DNA of 64,000 nt from Austwickia chelonae (GCF_003391095.1 NZ_CP031447.1:124001-188000), one strand, 5' to 3'; numbered from the stretch's first letter, positions 1 through 9,386 are shown. Numbers and translations: made by a program. Notes: generated from the sequence alone by a model not told the origin.

Positions 1-601
1 TCAGGACGTCGCCGCCCTTGGTGGCGGCGGCCTCGGCCCGGACGATGTCGAAATATCCCGGGTAGGACTGCACCGCTGCCAGGTCGCGCTGGGCATCGAT
101 GCGTTCGAGGACCTGACGTTGGCGCCGCGACAGCGGGAAGGCCAGCATCTTCACGATGTCGTCCCGGTCGCTGAAGGAGCCCACCGTGGCCTGGGCTCCG
201 ACGTAGTGGGATTCGGCAGTGACCCGTTCGTTGACCGATTCCACGATCCAGGCGTCGTCGGTGTACGCCCAGAGCTCCATGTCCGCTTCAGCGGTCTGGG
301 CGGCGATCCAGGAGACCGTCTCGGGGCTGATCGAACGGTTCGCCAAGGTCGTCCACCCGTCATCGGTCCGCGCCTGGACGAGGGAACCGCTGCCCGGAGC
401 GATCAGGGAGATCTGGGGGAATTCCTTGGCCGACCCGTGCAACGATTCGGTGTTTCGCCCCGAGCACAGGGCCACGACCAGGCCGGCGTCGTGCAGAGCT
501 TCGATGAGATGGGCCGCAGAAGGCTTCCATCCGCTCTCGTCGCGCAGGGTGCCGTCGACATCCAACATGGCCAGTCGGGGCATCTTCCGGACGTCGTTCA
601 T
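1..601 (-). CDS. HAD-superfamily hydrolase (Cof-like), C-terminus outside window
   Basis: The reverse strand encodes at least 200 residues starting at an ATG at 601, with a purine-rich AAGGAA ribosome site just upstream. HAD motif I is visible near the N-terminus (LDVDGTL, about residues 13-19), followed by a motif II-like CSGRNT segment and, near the window edge, TKGGDV, which matches the conserved lysine of motif III in Cof-type sugar-phosphate phosphatases. Motif IV (the paired aspartates) would lie beyond the left edge. Cof-type HADs dephosphorylate small cytosolic phosphates such as sugar phosphates; the substrate here cannot be told. It precedes no obvious operon partner: the next gene (696-1493) lies upstream on the same strand with a gap of about 95 bases. 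Confidence 0.85.
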   Translation of the reverse strand, partial: MNDVRKMPRLAMLDVDGTLRDESGWKPSAAHLIEALHDAGLVVALCSGRNTESLHGSAKEFPQISLIAPGSGSLVQARTDDGWTTLANRSISPETVSWIAAQTAEADMELWAYTDDAWIVESVNERVTAESHYVGAQATVGSFSDRDDIVKMLAFPLSRRQRQVLERIDAQRDLAAVQSYPGYFDIVRAEAAATKGGDVL

Positions 602-695
602 CGTTGTTCCTTCCCACAGGGATATCGGTGATCTCGAAGCGGCCGCGAACAGACTCCCATCAGCGACCGAGGCAGGCGGGACAGGCGGCCCAGGG

Positions 696-1493
696 TCAGG
701 GCATCAAGTGGCGTACCCGTGGGAAGACCGTGTCCCACACCTGCGGGGACGCGGCCACGAGCAGGCCTCCAGGCCGGTATTCACCCGGCCGGTAGGCCGA
801 CCCGTCCGGTCTGCGCACGACCCCGCCGGTCTCCTCCAGGAACAAGGCGCCCGGGGCGTGATCCCACGGGAAGGTGTTCGTGTAGAGGATCGCTTGCGCT
901 TTCCCGGTGATCACCCACGGATAGTCGACTCCGCAACACCAGGCTGACGGGCTGAGCGTCAGGTCACCGTGCACCCCTTCATGGGTGGGCCGACTGGTCA
1001 GCACCCGCAATGTCGTCGGGTCGACGTCCTCCCCGGGCCAGGCCGGGCCGAGGCGCACTCCGTCGGCGAAAGCCCCGGCTCCGCGTTCGGCGACGAAGGC
1101 GTGCCCCAGCTCAGGTTGCCAGATCCAGGCGCGGACCGTCTCACCGCGTTTCAGTTCGGAGACCATGACCGCGTGTTCGGCGCGACCGTGGACGAAGTTC
1201 TTGGTGCCGTCGACCGGGTCCACGGTGTAGGCGTGTTCGGCGGTGGCCAGTTTCCCGAGCAGGGTGTCGTCGGCGCTCGTCGCTTCTTCCCCGACGACCA
1301 GGACGGAGGGGTTGTCGGCGAGCAGCGCCGCGGTGATCAGGACCTCGGCCTCACGGTCGGCGACCGTGACCAGGTCTCCTGGCTTCTTCTCTATCACCTC
1401 GCCGCTGGCCAACGCCCGGAAACGCGGGGTGATGACCTGGGCGGCGACATCCTGCATGAGTTCGAGTACGGCCTGAGTGTCCACGTATCTCAC
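696..1493 (-). CDS. Inositol-monophosphatase family phosphatase (HisN/SuhB-like)
   Basis: A 265-residue lithium-sensitive-phosphatase fold protein. The metal-binding motifs are clear: GEE at residues 68-70, DPVDGT at 92-97 (Mg ligands and catalytic site), and a C-terminal WDHAPG, the family's WDxAAG box. The family hydrolyses inositol phosphate, histidinol phosphate, PAP or fructose-bisphosphate with Mg2+; sequence alone does not choose between these, although actinobacterial proteins with this layout are often histidinol-phosphatases. The frame is open upstream to 1568, but I prefer the GTG at 1493 because the family normally begins a few residues before the first helix and the upstream stretch is arginine-rich and unlike the family. 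Confidence 0.85.
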   Translation of the reverse strand: MRYVDTQAVLELMQDVAAQVITPRFRALASGEVIEKKPGDLVTVADREAEVLITAALLADNPSVLVVGEEATSADDTLLGKLATAEHAYTVDPVDGTKNFVHGRAEHAVMVSELKRGETVRAWIWQPELGHAFVAERGAGAFADGVRLGPAWPGEDVDPTTLRVLTSRPTHEGVHGDLTLSPSAWCCGVDYPWVITGKAQAILYTNTFPWDHAPGALFLEETGGVVRRPDGSAYRPGEYRPGGLLVAASPQVWDTVFPRVRHLMP

Positions 1494-1638
1494 CGTCTCA
1501 CACCTGCCGCGTCGGATGATCATCCGCTCTGGTTGCGCCGGGAAGACGGCACTCCGGTGATATTCCACGCAAAGCCATCATCTTCACGGGCGAGGAGCCG
1601 ATGGGGCAGATGCGCCAAACCAGGACCAGAAGGCTCAG

Positions 1639-1899
1639 GTGCAGAAGATCCGCACCGAGATGACCGCGTGGATCACCGCAGTGCGTGCTGAATTCGAGTT
1701 GCTTGCTACTGATCGCACGAAGGCGGTCGGTCTGGCCTTCGGCACCAATCGTGATCTGCGCAAGATCTACGAAGGGGATCTCACCGAGGCGATCGAGACC
1801 GGGTTGCTCGCCTGGCGGCTCGCTGCGCGAGTTCTCGCTCCGATCCGCGCTCAGGTGGACGGGCTCCAGAATGTCGCGCACGGTGATCTGACCGGCTGA
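1639..1899 (+). CDS. Possible small hypothetical protein
   Basis: An 86-residue frame begins at GTG 1639 in the 380-base interval between the phosphatase gene and pepN. The product would be mostly helical and soluble, with an early acidic/basic mix (KIRTEM...) and a hydrophobic C-terminal helix (ETGLLAWRLAARVLAP). The frame is open upstream to 1561, so the true start could differ or the gene could be a remnant. I recognise no family, and no strong ribosome site is visible. Apart from this the interval shows nothing supportable. It could equally be non-coding. Confidence 0.25.
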   Translation: MQKIRTEMTAWITAVRAEFELLATDRTKAVGLAFGTNRDLRKIYEGDLTEAIETGLLAWRLAARVLAPIRAQVDGLQNVAHGDLTG

Positions 1900-1951
1900 G
1901 TGCAGCGAATCACGTGTGATCTCCGGTTTTCTCGCCTGACCGGGCGATAGC

Positions 1952-4663
1952 GTGGCGCAGGTGACGACGAACCTGAGCCGTACGGACACGCGGCACCGCA
2001 GCGCCCGGGTGAACATCTCCAGCTACCAGGTGGAGATCGACCTGTCGGAGAGCGCCGATCAGGCCTCCGACACCTTCCCCACGTCCAGCACGATCACGCT
2101 GGCCAGCCGGGAACCGGAGACTTTTCTGGACTTCATCGGGGCCTCGGTGGACGAGGTCCTGGTCAACGGGGAGTCCCGTGAGGTCGACTACGACGGAGCC
2201 CGGATCCGGGTGACCGGTCTGCGCACCTGCGCCGACCCCGCAGCGTTGGTCCCTGTCGACCGCCGTCCGAACCTGAGCGACCACCTGGTGGCCAGCTCCT
2301 TGAACACGATCACCGTCCGGGGTCGTGCCCGGTACAGCCGCAGCGGGGAAGGCCTGCACCGCTACCTCGACCCGGCCGACGGGAACACCTACCTGTACAC
2401 CCAGTTCGAGCCCTCGGACGCGCGTCTCGTCTTCGCGAACTGTGAACAGCCCGACCTGAAGGCCGTCTTCGAGGTCACGGTCACCGCGCCTGCCGAATGG
2501 GAGGTGCTCGGCAACCAGCCGGAGGTCTCCCGGGCGGACGCGGGGACCTCGACCAGTGGGCAGGCCTTGGTGCGCTGCTGTTTTGCGCCGACCCCGCCCC
2601 TGTCGACCTATCTGGTGTGCGTGGCCGCCGGACCGTACCGGCGATGGTCGGATTCATGGACGGGGACGGTCCTCGACCATGCCACCGGTGTGGAATCGAC
2701 CTTGACGGTGCCGCTGTCGGTGTTCTGCCGGCGCAGTCTCGCGGAGAGCTTCGACCCGGAGAACGTGCTGACGGTCACCCGCCAGGGGTTCGACTATTTC
2801 CACGAGCTCTTCCGCAGCCCGTACCCGTGGGGGAAGTACGACTCGATCTTCGTCCCGGAGTACAACCTGGGCGCGATGGAGAATCCCGGCCTGGTGACCT
2901 TCTCCGACAGCGCGTATGTCTTCCAGTCCGGGTCGACCCGGGCCGATCACGAGCAGCGCGCCAACACGATCCTGCACGAGATGAGCCACATGTGGTTCGG
3001 CGACCTGGTCACCCCGCAGTGGTGGGACGACCTGTGGTTGAAGGAGTCCTTCGCCGACTACATGGGATCGGCGGCCAGCGCGGAGGCCACCGAGTTCACC
3101 GAGGCATGGACGGCCTTCTGTGCTCGACGTAAGGGGTGGGCCTACCGGGCCGACCAGCTGCCGACGACTCATCCGATCGTCGCGGACATCCCCGACGTGG
3201 AGGCTGCGGAGCAGAATTTCGACGGCATCACCTACGCCAAGGGTGCGGCCGTGGTGAAACAGCTGATCGCCTACGTCGGGCAGGAGGCCTTCCACTCGGC
3301 GATCCGCGCCTACTTCGCCGAGCACGCTTATGGTTCGACGACACTCGCAGATGTCCTGGCCGCGCTGGAGGAGCACAGCGGACGTGAGCTGACCTCGTGG
3401 TCGAGGTTGTGGTTGGAGACCACCGGCATGTCGACCCTGACCCCGCAGGTACAGGCCGACCAGGACGGACGCATCGTCGACCTGTCGATCTGCCAGGAGG
3501 GGCACGACCTGGTGTCCGGGGGGCCGGTGGTGCGCCCGCATCGGCTGGTGGTGGGCTTGTACACCCGTCAGGGGGAGGAACTGTGCCGGACCGACCGGAT
3601 CGAACTGGACCTGGTCGAGCCGGTCACCTCGGTGCCGCAGGTGGTGGGGAAACCGGCGCCGGATCTGATCGTGGTGAACGACGACGACCTGACCTATGCC
3701 AAGGCCCGGTTGGACGAACGGTCCCGGGAGACGGCGTTGACGTCCTTGACCTCGATTTCGTCGTCGTTGACCAGGGCATGCCTGTGGGCAGCGTTGTGGA
3801 ACGACTGCCGGGACGGTCTGCTCCCGGCCACGAGTTTCGTGTCCTTCGTGATGGATCAAGCACCGGCCGAACCCGGGGTGGCTCTGGTGACGACGGCCCT
3901 GCAACGGGCGGTCGACGCGGCGCACTCGTTCGTACCGAAACCTTCTCGGGCGGCGGCGGTGGAGTCGATCGTGGAGACGGCTTGGCAGCGGTTGCACGAC
4001 GGATCGGCCGGCCCGGACCATCAGCTGGCGTGGGCGAGGGCGCTCGCGTCGGCGTCGTTGAGCTGTGACAGCCGGGCTGTGGAGATCCGTGAGCTGTTGG
4101 ACGGAGGTGCGGAGGTGCCCGGTCTGGTGGTCGGTCCGCAGCTGCGCTGGCAGTTGTGGCGGGCGTTGGCGGCGACAGGTCATGCCGGGGAGCAGGAGCT
4201 CGCCGAGGAGCGGCACCGGGATGCCACGTCGGCGGCTCCGGTGCGTCACCGGTTGGCGGTGGCCAGTATGCCGAGCGCTCATGCGAAACAGTCGGCCTGG
4301 ACGGCGGCGGTCGCCGATGACCGGTTGACGAACGAGGAACTGTCCGCCTCCGCGGCAGGTTTTGCGACGCCGGGTCAGGAATGGCTCCGGGAGGACTACG
4401 TCGATTCCTATTTCGCGATGCTGCGTGAGCTGTGGGCGGGGCGGAGCACGGAGCTCGCCGACCGGGCGGTGATCGGTCTCTTCCCGGACGCCGGTGACCT
4501 GCGGGTGGGGCTGCCTCCTGAGGAGCATCGGCTTCCGGCTGCGGGCCTGGCCTGGTTGGCGGGGAATCCGGATGCGCCGGGGGCCTTGCGTCGGCGGGTG
4601 ACCGAACTGGTCGACGAGGCGATGTGGTCCTTGCGGGTCCAGGGGTATTTCGCGACGTCCTGA
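1952..4663 (+). CDS. pepN: Aminopeptidase N (M1 family zinc metallopeptidase)
   Basis: A 903-residue cytosolic aminopeptidase that removes N-terminal residues from peptides. The substrate-binding GAMEN motif is at residues 307-311. The zinc site HEMSH is at 342-346, with the third ligand E365 eighteen residues on (inside LKESFADYM). The length and the long C-terminal helical (ERAP1-like) domain match actinobacterial PepN. The chosen start is GTG 1952; GTG 1961 is an alternative that would lose three residues. There is no signal peptide. The gene stands alone, with about 60 bases separating it from the convergent gene at 4726. Confidence 0.96.
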   Translation: MAQVTTNLSRTDTRHRSARVNISSYQVEIDLSESADQASDTFPTSSTITLASREPETFLDFIGASVDEVLVNGESREVDYDGARIRVTGLRTCADPAALVPVDRRPNLSDHLVASSLNTITVRGRARYSRSGEGLHRYLDPADGNTYLYTQFEPSDARLVFANCEQPDLKAVFEVTVTAPAEWEVLGNQPEVSRADAGTSTSGQALVRCCFAPTPPLSTYLVCVAAGPYRRWSDSWTGTVLDHATGVESTLTVPLSVFCRRSLAESFDPENVLTVTRQGFDYFHELFRSPYPWGKYDSIFVPEYNLGAMENPGLVTFSDSAYVFQSGSTRADHEQRANTILHEMSHMWFGDLVTPQWWDDLWLKESFADYMGSAASAEATEFTEAWTAFCARRKGWAYRADQLPTTHPIVADIPDVEAAEQNFDGITYAKGAAVVKQLIAYVGQEAFHSAIRAYFAEHAYGSTTLADVLAALEEHSGRELTSWSRLWLETTGMSTLTPQVQADQDGRIVDLSICQEGHDLVSGGPVVRPHRLVVGLYTRQGEELCRTDRIELDLVEPVTSVPQVVGKPAPDLIVVNDDDLTYAKARLDERSRETALTSLTSISSSLTRACLWAALWNDCRDGLLPATSFVSFVMDQAPAEPGVALVTTALQRAVDAAHSFVPKPSRAAAVESIVETAWQRLHDGSAGPDHQLAWARALASASLSCDSRAVEIRELLDGGAEVPGLVVGPQLRWQLWRALAATGHAGEQELAEERHRDATSAAPVRHRLAVASMPSAHAKQSAWTAAVADDRLTNEELSASAAGFATPGQEWLREDYVDSYFAMLRELWAGRSTELADRAVIGLFPDAGDLRVGLPPEEHRLPAAGLAWLAGNPDAPGALRRRVTELVDEAMWSLRVQGYFATS

Positions 4664-4725
4664 CGGGCTTCGGGGCTTCGCAGGTGGCGGCGCGGCTGGC
4701 TGGGCCGGTGCCCCGCCGTATCGGT

Positions 4726-6165
4726 TCAGGCTTCGCTGGCGAATGATTCGAAGCGGCCGTCGGAGGCATCGAGGAGGGATGCTGCGAGCACGGTCAGTGC
4801 CATGTGGGTGGCTTCGCTCAACTTGCTGATGTCGATGGGCCCACCCATGGCCAGGTGGGGGTCTTCCGGCGCGGTCAAGACCGGGACTCCGGTGTCCGAC
4901 AGCTGCTGCGCTGCTGCTTCGGCGGTCATTCCGGTTCTTCGTCCGGTCTCCACGACGACGGCTCGGATGCGCAGGGCGGGCACTCCGCCACGGCGGACTC
5001 GGTCCAGGGTCGCTCGGCAGGATTCCACGCCGTCCATGGAAGGAGCGGTGATCACGGTGGCGGCGTGGACGTCGCGCAGGATCATGGCGGCGCCGCTGTC
5101 GGGCCGGGCGCACCCCAGGTCGATGATGGTGACTGCGCGTGTTCGGCTCAACGATTCCACCAGGTCACCGGCGATGGCCGGGACCATGGATTCCTCGGGC
5201 GGCAGCACGGCAGCGAATCTTGCTGCCACTCCTAGCAGGTCCACCCCGGCTTGGCCCAGTTGCACGGCGTCGCGTTGGGCGAGCAGCTCTTCCAGGTGGA
5301 TGGAGTGGGTGTCGCCGAGCCGACGCCGCATGCTGCCCCGGTCCGGTGCTGCTCCGACCAGGGCGATCCGATCGGTGCGCAGCCCGCCCATGATCGATCC
5401 CAGGGTTACTGCGGTGCTTGTCGCTCCGCAGCCGCCGGCGGCGGCGACCACGGCGATCCTCCGCCCGGAGGACATCGGGCGTTGTACGGCCTGGCTGGCC
5501 AGGGCCAGGTCGTCCGGGGTGGCGTCGGCCCACGGCTGGAGGGGCGCGCTGACCCGTCGCCGTCGGCTGTTCCGGTCGCGTCTCAGCCGGGGTTCGGCGG
5601 CGATGTCCTCTTTGACCAGGAAGAGGGTCGGCTCACCTGGTGGCGCGAGCCCAGGTGGCGGTCCGGGTGCGGCGGGTGGTGTCGGTTCGGTGGGTGGTGT
5701 CGGCGCCAGGCGGGTGGAGGAGAAGTTGAGGAAGGTCGTCGGCTGATCGTTCTCCGGGATGACGACGGATCCGGGGCGGGCAGGCGCAGGCGGGACATCT
5801 GCTTCGGGGGGGAGGGGAGCGGCGGTGTCGCTCTCGGGAAAGCTCTCTTCGGCGAGGAGGTGGCCGGGGACGGCCCACCTCTGGTCTTCTTCTCGGGCTG
5901 CGCTGCGGCGCGGGAGTATCGGCGTTTCGGGTGCGGTCCGCGGCGGCGGACGCACTTCTGGTGGGGTGCCGACGGCGTCCTCGCTGCGCGAGGGGATGTT
6001 TCCCGGGCCCACCCGCAATACCGTACCGTTGCCGCAATCTGACGAATTACGCCGCCCCTGTCGTGAATTTGGTTGCCAGGGAGTTGCTTTCCAATTCATC
6101 GGGATGCTCGTGCCGTCTCCGCGGGCCGGACGGTGGTGGGGACGGCGAGGAAGGACGGGCGGCAC
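4726..6165 (-). CDS. MinD/ParA-like protein with proline-rich N-terminus and lysine-less P-loop
   Basis: Up to 479 residues. The N-terminal half is low-complexity and proline-rich (prolines dense around residues 65-180). The C-terminal half is a SIMIBI-type ATPase fold: a beta strand (RRIAVVAAA), then GGCGATST at 244-251 where a deviant Walker A would be, then AVTIIDLGCA as the Walker B-like strand. The catalytic/signature lysines of KGGxGKT are replaced (Ala in the P-loop position), so ATP hydrolysis is doubtful. The layout recalls EspI/Ssd-type MinD relatives of actinobacteria, but no secretion or pilus genes lie nearby. The start is uncertain: the first 50 or so residues are unlike protein, and starts near 6099 or 6020 are possible. 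Confidence 0.7.
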   Translation of the reverse strand: MPPVLPRRPHHRPARGDGTSIPMNWKATPWQPNSRQGRRNSSDCGNGTVLRVGPGNIPSRSEDAVGTPPEVRPPPRTAPETPILPRRSAAREEDQRWAVPGHLLAEESFPESDTAAPLPPEADVPPAPARPGSVVIPENDQPTTFLNFSSTRLAPTPPTEPTPPAAPGPPPGLAPPGEPTLFLVKEDIAAEPRLRRDRNSRRRRVSAPLQPWADATPDDLALASQAVQRPMSSGRRIAVVAAAGGCGATSTAVTLGSIMGGLRTDRIALVGAAPDRGSMRRRLGDTHSIHLEELLAQRDAVQLGQAGVDLLGVAARFAAVLPPEESMVPAIAGDLVESLSRTRAVTIIDLGCARPDSGAAMILRDVHAATVITAPSMDGVESCRATLDRVRRGGVPALRIRAVVVETGRRTGMTAEAAAQQLSDTGVPVLTAPEDPHLAMGGPIDISKLSEATHMALTVLAASLLDASDGRFESFASEA

Positions 6166-6318
6166 GCCGAGGAGCGGGACGTCGCTGGTCGGATGTGGAC
6201 TGCGACGCCGATGAGCTGCTCGTCGTGGGTGTGCGACACAGGAACCTCCCTGGCGTGCGTCCCCTCACGATAGGTGGCGGTCGGCGACGGCCGTCGAGGC
6301 TCTCCCCCTTCGGAACAG

Positions 6319-6360
6319 GCTGCGGCCGGGGCCTGCGGTTCTTCAGTCCCCGGCCGCAGC
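6319..6360 (-). terminator. Hairpin downstream of hmp
   Basis: A perfect 13-bp inverted repeat (GCTGCGGCCGGGG with its complement, loop 16) lies directly after the hmp stop codon at 6371. There is no T tract after it on the reverse strand. Position and stability suggest transcription termination. Confidence 0.6.
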
Positions 6361-6370
6361 TCGGCTCAAC

Positions 6371-7603
6371 TCAGGCGGCGGGGTTCTGCGCCCACAGGTC
6401 GGGTCCGAAGACCTCGTAACGGATGCGGTCGGCAGGTACTCCGCGGTTGAGCAGGGTGCGTCGGGCGGCGCGCATGAAAGGCAGCGGGCCACACATGAAG
6501 ACGTCGAGCTCGTCGGGCAGGTCGATGGTGGACAGGTCCATCAGCCCGTGGACGGCACCGCGGCCGGTCGCGGCCTCGTCGGTCTCCTCGTACCAGAGAT
6601 GGGAGGCGACCTGCGGGAGCCGGTCGGTGGTGGCGCGCACGCTGTCGTACAGCGGGTGGGCACCGGCGTTCCGATCGGCGTGGGCCAGCAGGACGGGCCG
6701 TTGGGAGCCCTGTTCGGCGAGGCTGTCGACGATGGCGGCCATCGGGGTGATGCCTACTCCCGCGCTGACGAGCAGCAGGGGTGTAGTCGATTCCTCGAGG
6801 ACGACGTCGCCGCAGGGGATGGAGACCTGGAGGACGGTGCCGACGGGGCATTCGTCGTGCAGCATCGTGCTGACCAGACCGGCAGGGCTTTCACCGTGGG
6901 CACGAACGCGGCGCACGGTGATCTGCATCCGGTCGGTCCGGGGCCCGCTGGACAGGGTGTACTGCCGGGGCTGGGTGCTCCCGTCGGCGAGGCGGGCGTT
7001 GACGGTGACGTACTGCCCGGGCAGGTGACGGGGAACCGCGCTGCCGTCGACGGGTTCGAGGGTGAGGGTGAGGATCTCTCCGGGGACCTCGTCGTGACGT
7101 CCGGTGACCCGGTAGTCGCGCCAGGGCTGCTCGGGGTCGACGCCGTTGAGGGCGTAGATCCGGGCTTCTTCGGCGGCGAGTTGCAGGGCGAACAGCCAGT
7201 AGACCTCGTCCCAGGCGGCAGCGACCTCGGGGGTGACGGCCTCACCGAGGACGTCCTTGATCGCGGCCATCAGGTGGTGTCCGACGATCGTGTACTGGGT
7301 GGCGGTGATGCCCAGGGAGACATGCTTGTGGGCGATGCGCTCCAGGACGGGGCGGAAGGAGGGGGCGTCGGGGTCGATGAGCTGGACGGCGTAGGCGACG
7401 ACGGAGGCGGCGAGTGCCTGGGCCTGTTCGCCCAGGGCCTGGTCGGCCTTGTTGAAGATGTTCAGAAGTTCGGGGTGGGCGGCGAACATCCGTGGGTAGA
7501 AGTTGGAGGTGATGGCGACGGCATTGTCGGCGACGACGGCGGCGGTCGCCTTGACGATCACTTCGGACTCATTCGAGAGCAGCGGCGGCACAAGAACTCC
7601 CAT
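6371..7603 (-). CDS. hmp: Flavohaemoprotein / nitric oxide dioxygenase
   Basis: About 410 residues in three parts. The N-terminal globin (about 1-140) carries the B10 tyrosine context NFYPRMF and the proximal histidine region AHKHVSLGI. A ferredoxin-reductase FAD domain has RQYTLSS, and a C-terminal NAD(P)H domain has GVGITPM and CGPLPFM. It oxidises nitric oxide to nitrate using O2 and NAD(P)H, a cytosolic NO detoxifier. A TTG start at 7612, three codons upstream and better spaced from AAGGAC, is an alternative to ATG 7603. A strong 26-bp palindrome sits over the translation start (7606-7631), consistent with control by an NO-sensing repressor. It is divergent from putP. Confidence 0.95.
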   Translation of the reverse strand: MGVLVPPLLSNESEVIVKATAAVVADNAVAITSNFYPRMFAAHPELLNIFNKADQALGEQAQALAASVVAYAVQLIDPDAPSFRPVLERIAHKHVSLGITATQYTIVGHHLMAAIKDVLGEAVTPEVAAAWDEVYWLFALQLAAEEARIYALNGVDPEQPWRDYRVTGRHDEVPGEILTLTLEPVDGSAVPRHLPGQYVTVNARLADGSTQPRQYTLSSGPRTDRMQITVRRVRAHGESPAGLVSTMLHDECPVGTVLQVSIPCGDVVLEESTTPLLLVSAGVGITPMAAIVDSLAEQGSQRPVLLAHADRNAGAHPLYDSVRATTDRLPQVASHLWYEETDEAATGRGAVHGLMDLSTIDLPDELDVFMCGPLPFMRAARRTLLNRGVPADRIRYEVFGPDLWAQNPAA

Positions 7604-7605
7604 CA

Positions 7606-7631
7606 ATTTCAAGGACTATGGTCCTTAAAAT
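7606..7631. promoter_or_regulatory. Palindromic operator at the hmp start
   Basis: A 26-bp dyad: ATTT, one base, AAGGAC, four central bases, GTCCTT, one base, AAAT. All arm bases are symmetric except the single spacer pair and the outer pair of the centre. It lies 2-27 bases upstream of the hmp ATG. The form (short AT arms and AAG...CTT ends) resembles operators of Rrf2-family NO sensors such as NsrR; assignment to NsrR is inference. A role in putP control is possible but putP starts 145 bases away. Confidence 0.6.
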
Positions 7632-7776
7632 ACATTCCTTCTCTGAAAGAGGCCCGGCGGGTCGAATCGGAGGCTCCCGGGAGATATCCGTCAGAACTGC
7701 TTCGTCACAGATCGTGCTGAAGCCCCCATCTGCGGATAACCTCCAGGAATCACACCCGCCTGAGCAAGGAAGAACA

Positions 7777-9330
7777 ATGAACGAAACGTTCTGGCAGGGT
7801 CTCGCGATGGTGATCTACCTCGGAGGAATGCTCCTCATCGGTTGGTGGAGCTATCGCCGAACCCACAACCTCGACGACTACATGCTGGGCAGCCGGGACC
7901 TCTCCCCGGCCGTCGCCGCGCTCTCCGCGGGCGCTGCCGACATGTCCGGCTGGCTGCTGATGGGTCTGCCCGGCGCGATCTACAAGGCCGGGCTCGTCGA
8001 AGGATGGATCGCCGTCGGCCTCACCATCGGTGCCTGGCTCAACTGGAAGTACGTCGCGCCACGGCTGCGCTCGTACACCCAGGTCGCGGACAACTCCATC
8101 ACCGTGCCCAGCTTCCTGGGCAACCGCCTCCACGACACCAGCAGACTCCTGCGCGTCGTCTCCGGCGTCATCATCCTGGTCTTCTTCACCTTCTACGTCA
8201 GCTCCGGCATGGTCGCCGGCGGTGTCTTCTTCGAATCCAGCTTCGGCCTGGACTACCGCTGGGGAATGCTGCTCGTCGCCGGAGTCACCGTGACGTACAC
8301 CCTCTTCGGCGGTTTCCTCGCCGTCTCCTACACCGACTTCGTGCAGGGCATCATGATGGTGCTCGCACTCGTCCTCGTGCCGATCAGCGGCCTCATCGCG
8401 GTCGGCGGATGGGGCAATTTCACCGATGCCGTGTCCGCCGCGGACGCCCAGGCCGGAATCGACCGCTTCGCGCTCTTGCCCAAAGAGATGACGGCGGTGG
8501 CCGTCATCGGCATCATCTCCGCGCTGGCCTGGGGTCTGGGTTATTTCGGCCAGCCGCACATCATCGTGCGTTTCATGGCTCTTCGCTCGGTCGCCGAAGC
8601 GAAAGCCGGACGCCGGATCGGTATCGGGTGGATGCTTTTCGCCGCGGTGGGGGCGATCTCGACAGCGCTGGTCGGGGTGGCCTATTTCCAACGTCAGGGC
8701 GAGCATCTGGCCAACCCGGAGACGGTGTACATCCGACTCGGGCAGATCTTCTTCCATCCGTTGATCGCAGGTTTCATGTTGGCCGCGGTGCTCGCCGCGA
8801 TCATGTCGACCATCTCCAGCCAGTTGCTGGTCACGGCATCGGCACTCGTCGAGGACGTCTACAAGGCCTTCGGTGGTGCGGAGAAGGCCGACGCCCACCA
8901 CGTACTCATGGGGCGGCTCGCCGTCCTCGGGGTGTCCGTGATCGCGGCCGCGATGGCCTGGAACCAGAACGACACCATCCTTCAACTGGTGGCTTTCGCC
9001 TGGGCCGGGTTCGGTGCCGCTTTCGGGCCGATCGTGGTGCTCTCCCTGTACTGGCGCAAGCTCACCATGTGGGGAGCGCTCAGCGGCATGATCACCGGTG
9101 CGGTCACCGTCGGGATCTGGGGCAAGCACCTCTTCGGGAAGGAAGGCGTCTTCGCGCTCTACGAGATCCTGCCCGGCTTCCTGGTCTGCGGGGTCGTGGC
9201 CGTCGTCGTCAGTCTGGCGACCTACCGGCCGGACCCGAAGATCGACCTGGAGTTCGACGAGGCCTTGAAAGCTCTTGAAGGATTCACCGCGGAGGAAGAA
9301 CCTGGTGTGACGCCTACAGCTACCACGTGA
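7777..9330 (+). CDS. putP: Sodium/proline symporter (SSS family)
   Basis: A 517-residue integral membrane protein with about 13 hydrophobic segments. It starts at ATG 7777 behind a good AAGGAAG ribosome site; upstream in-frame codons overlap the hmp operator and are not protein-like. Family features: NLDDYMLGSRDLSP after the first helix, AGAADMSGWLLMGLPGA (the conserved sodium and substrate-site segment of TM2), and GYFGQPHIIVRFMA in the middle, all typical of PutP. It imports L-proline with Na+, for nutrition or osmoprotection. The cytoplasmic tail is acidic. It is transcribed divergently from hmp. Confidence 0.93.
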   Translation: MNETFWQGLAMVIYLGGMLLIGWWSYRRTHNLDDYMLGSRDLSPAVAALSAGAADMSGWLLMGLPGAIYKAGLVEGWIAVGLTIGAWLNWKYVAPRLRSYTQVADNSITVPSFLGNRLHDTSRLLRVVSGVIILVFFTFYVSSGMVAGGVFFESSFGLDYRWGMLLVAGVTVTYTLFGGFLAVSYTDFVQGIMMVLALVLVPISGLIAVGGWGNFTDAVSAADAQAGIDRFALLPKEMTAVAVIGIISALAWGLGYFGQPHIIVRFMALRSVAEAKAGRRIGIGWMLFAAVGAISTALVGVAYFQRQGEHLANPETVYIRLGQIFFHPLIAGFMLAAVLAAIMSTISSQLLVTASALVEDVYKAFGGAEKADAHHVLMGRLAVLGVSVIAAAMAWNQNDTILQLVAFAWAGFGAAFGPIVVLSLYWRKLTMWGALSGMITGAVTVGIWGKHLFGKEGVFALYEILPGFLVCGVVAVVVSLATYRPDPKIDLEFDEALKALEGFTAEEEPGVTPTATT

Positions 9331-9350
9331 GGTGCTCCTGGAAAACCCCA

Positions 9351-9386
9351 CCAGGGAGGCGCCCCTGAGGTGGGGCACCTCCCTGG
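9351..9386 (+). terminator. Hairpin after putP
   Basis: CCAGGGAGG and its exact complement CCTCCCTGG are separated by 18 bases, 20 bases after the putP stop. A nested GGGGCGCC-like stem adds stability. No T tract follows, so it is a likely but unproven terminator. Confidence 0.5.

Noticed and set aside
2654-5113. Very long open frame antisense to pepN (819 codons, reverse strand)
   Set aside because: Arginine/histidine/proline-rich composition without domains; it mirrors codon bias of pepN, which has full M1 motifs.
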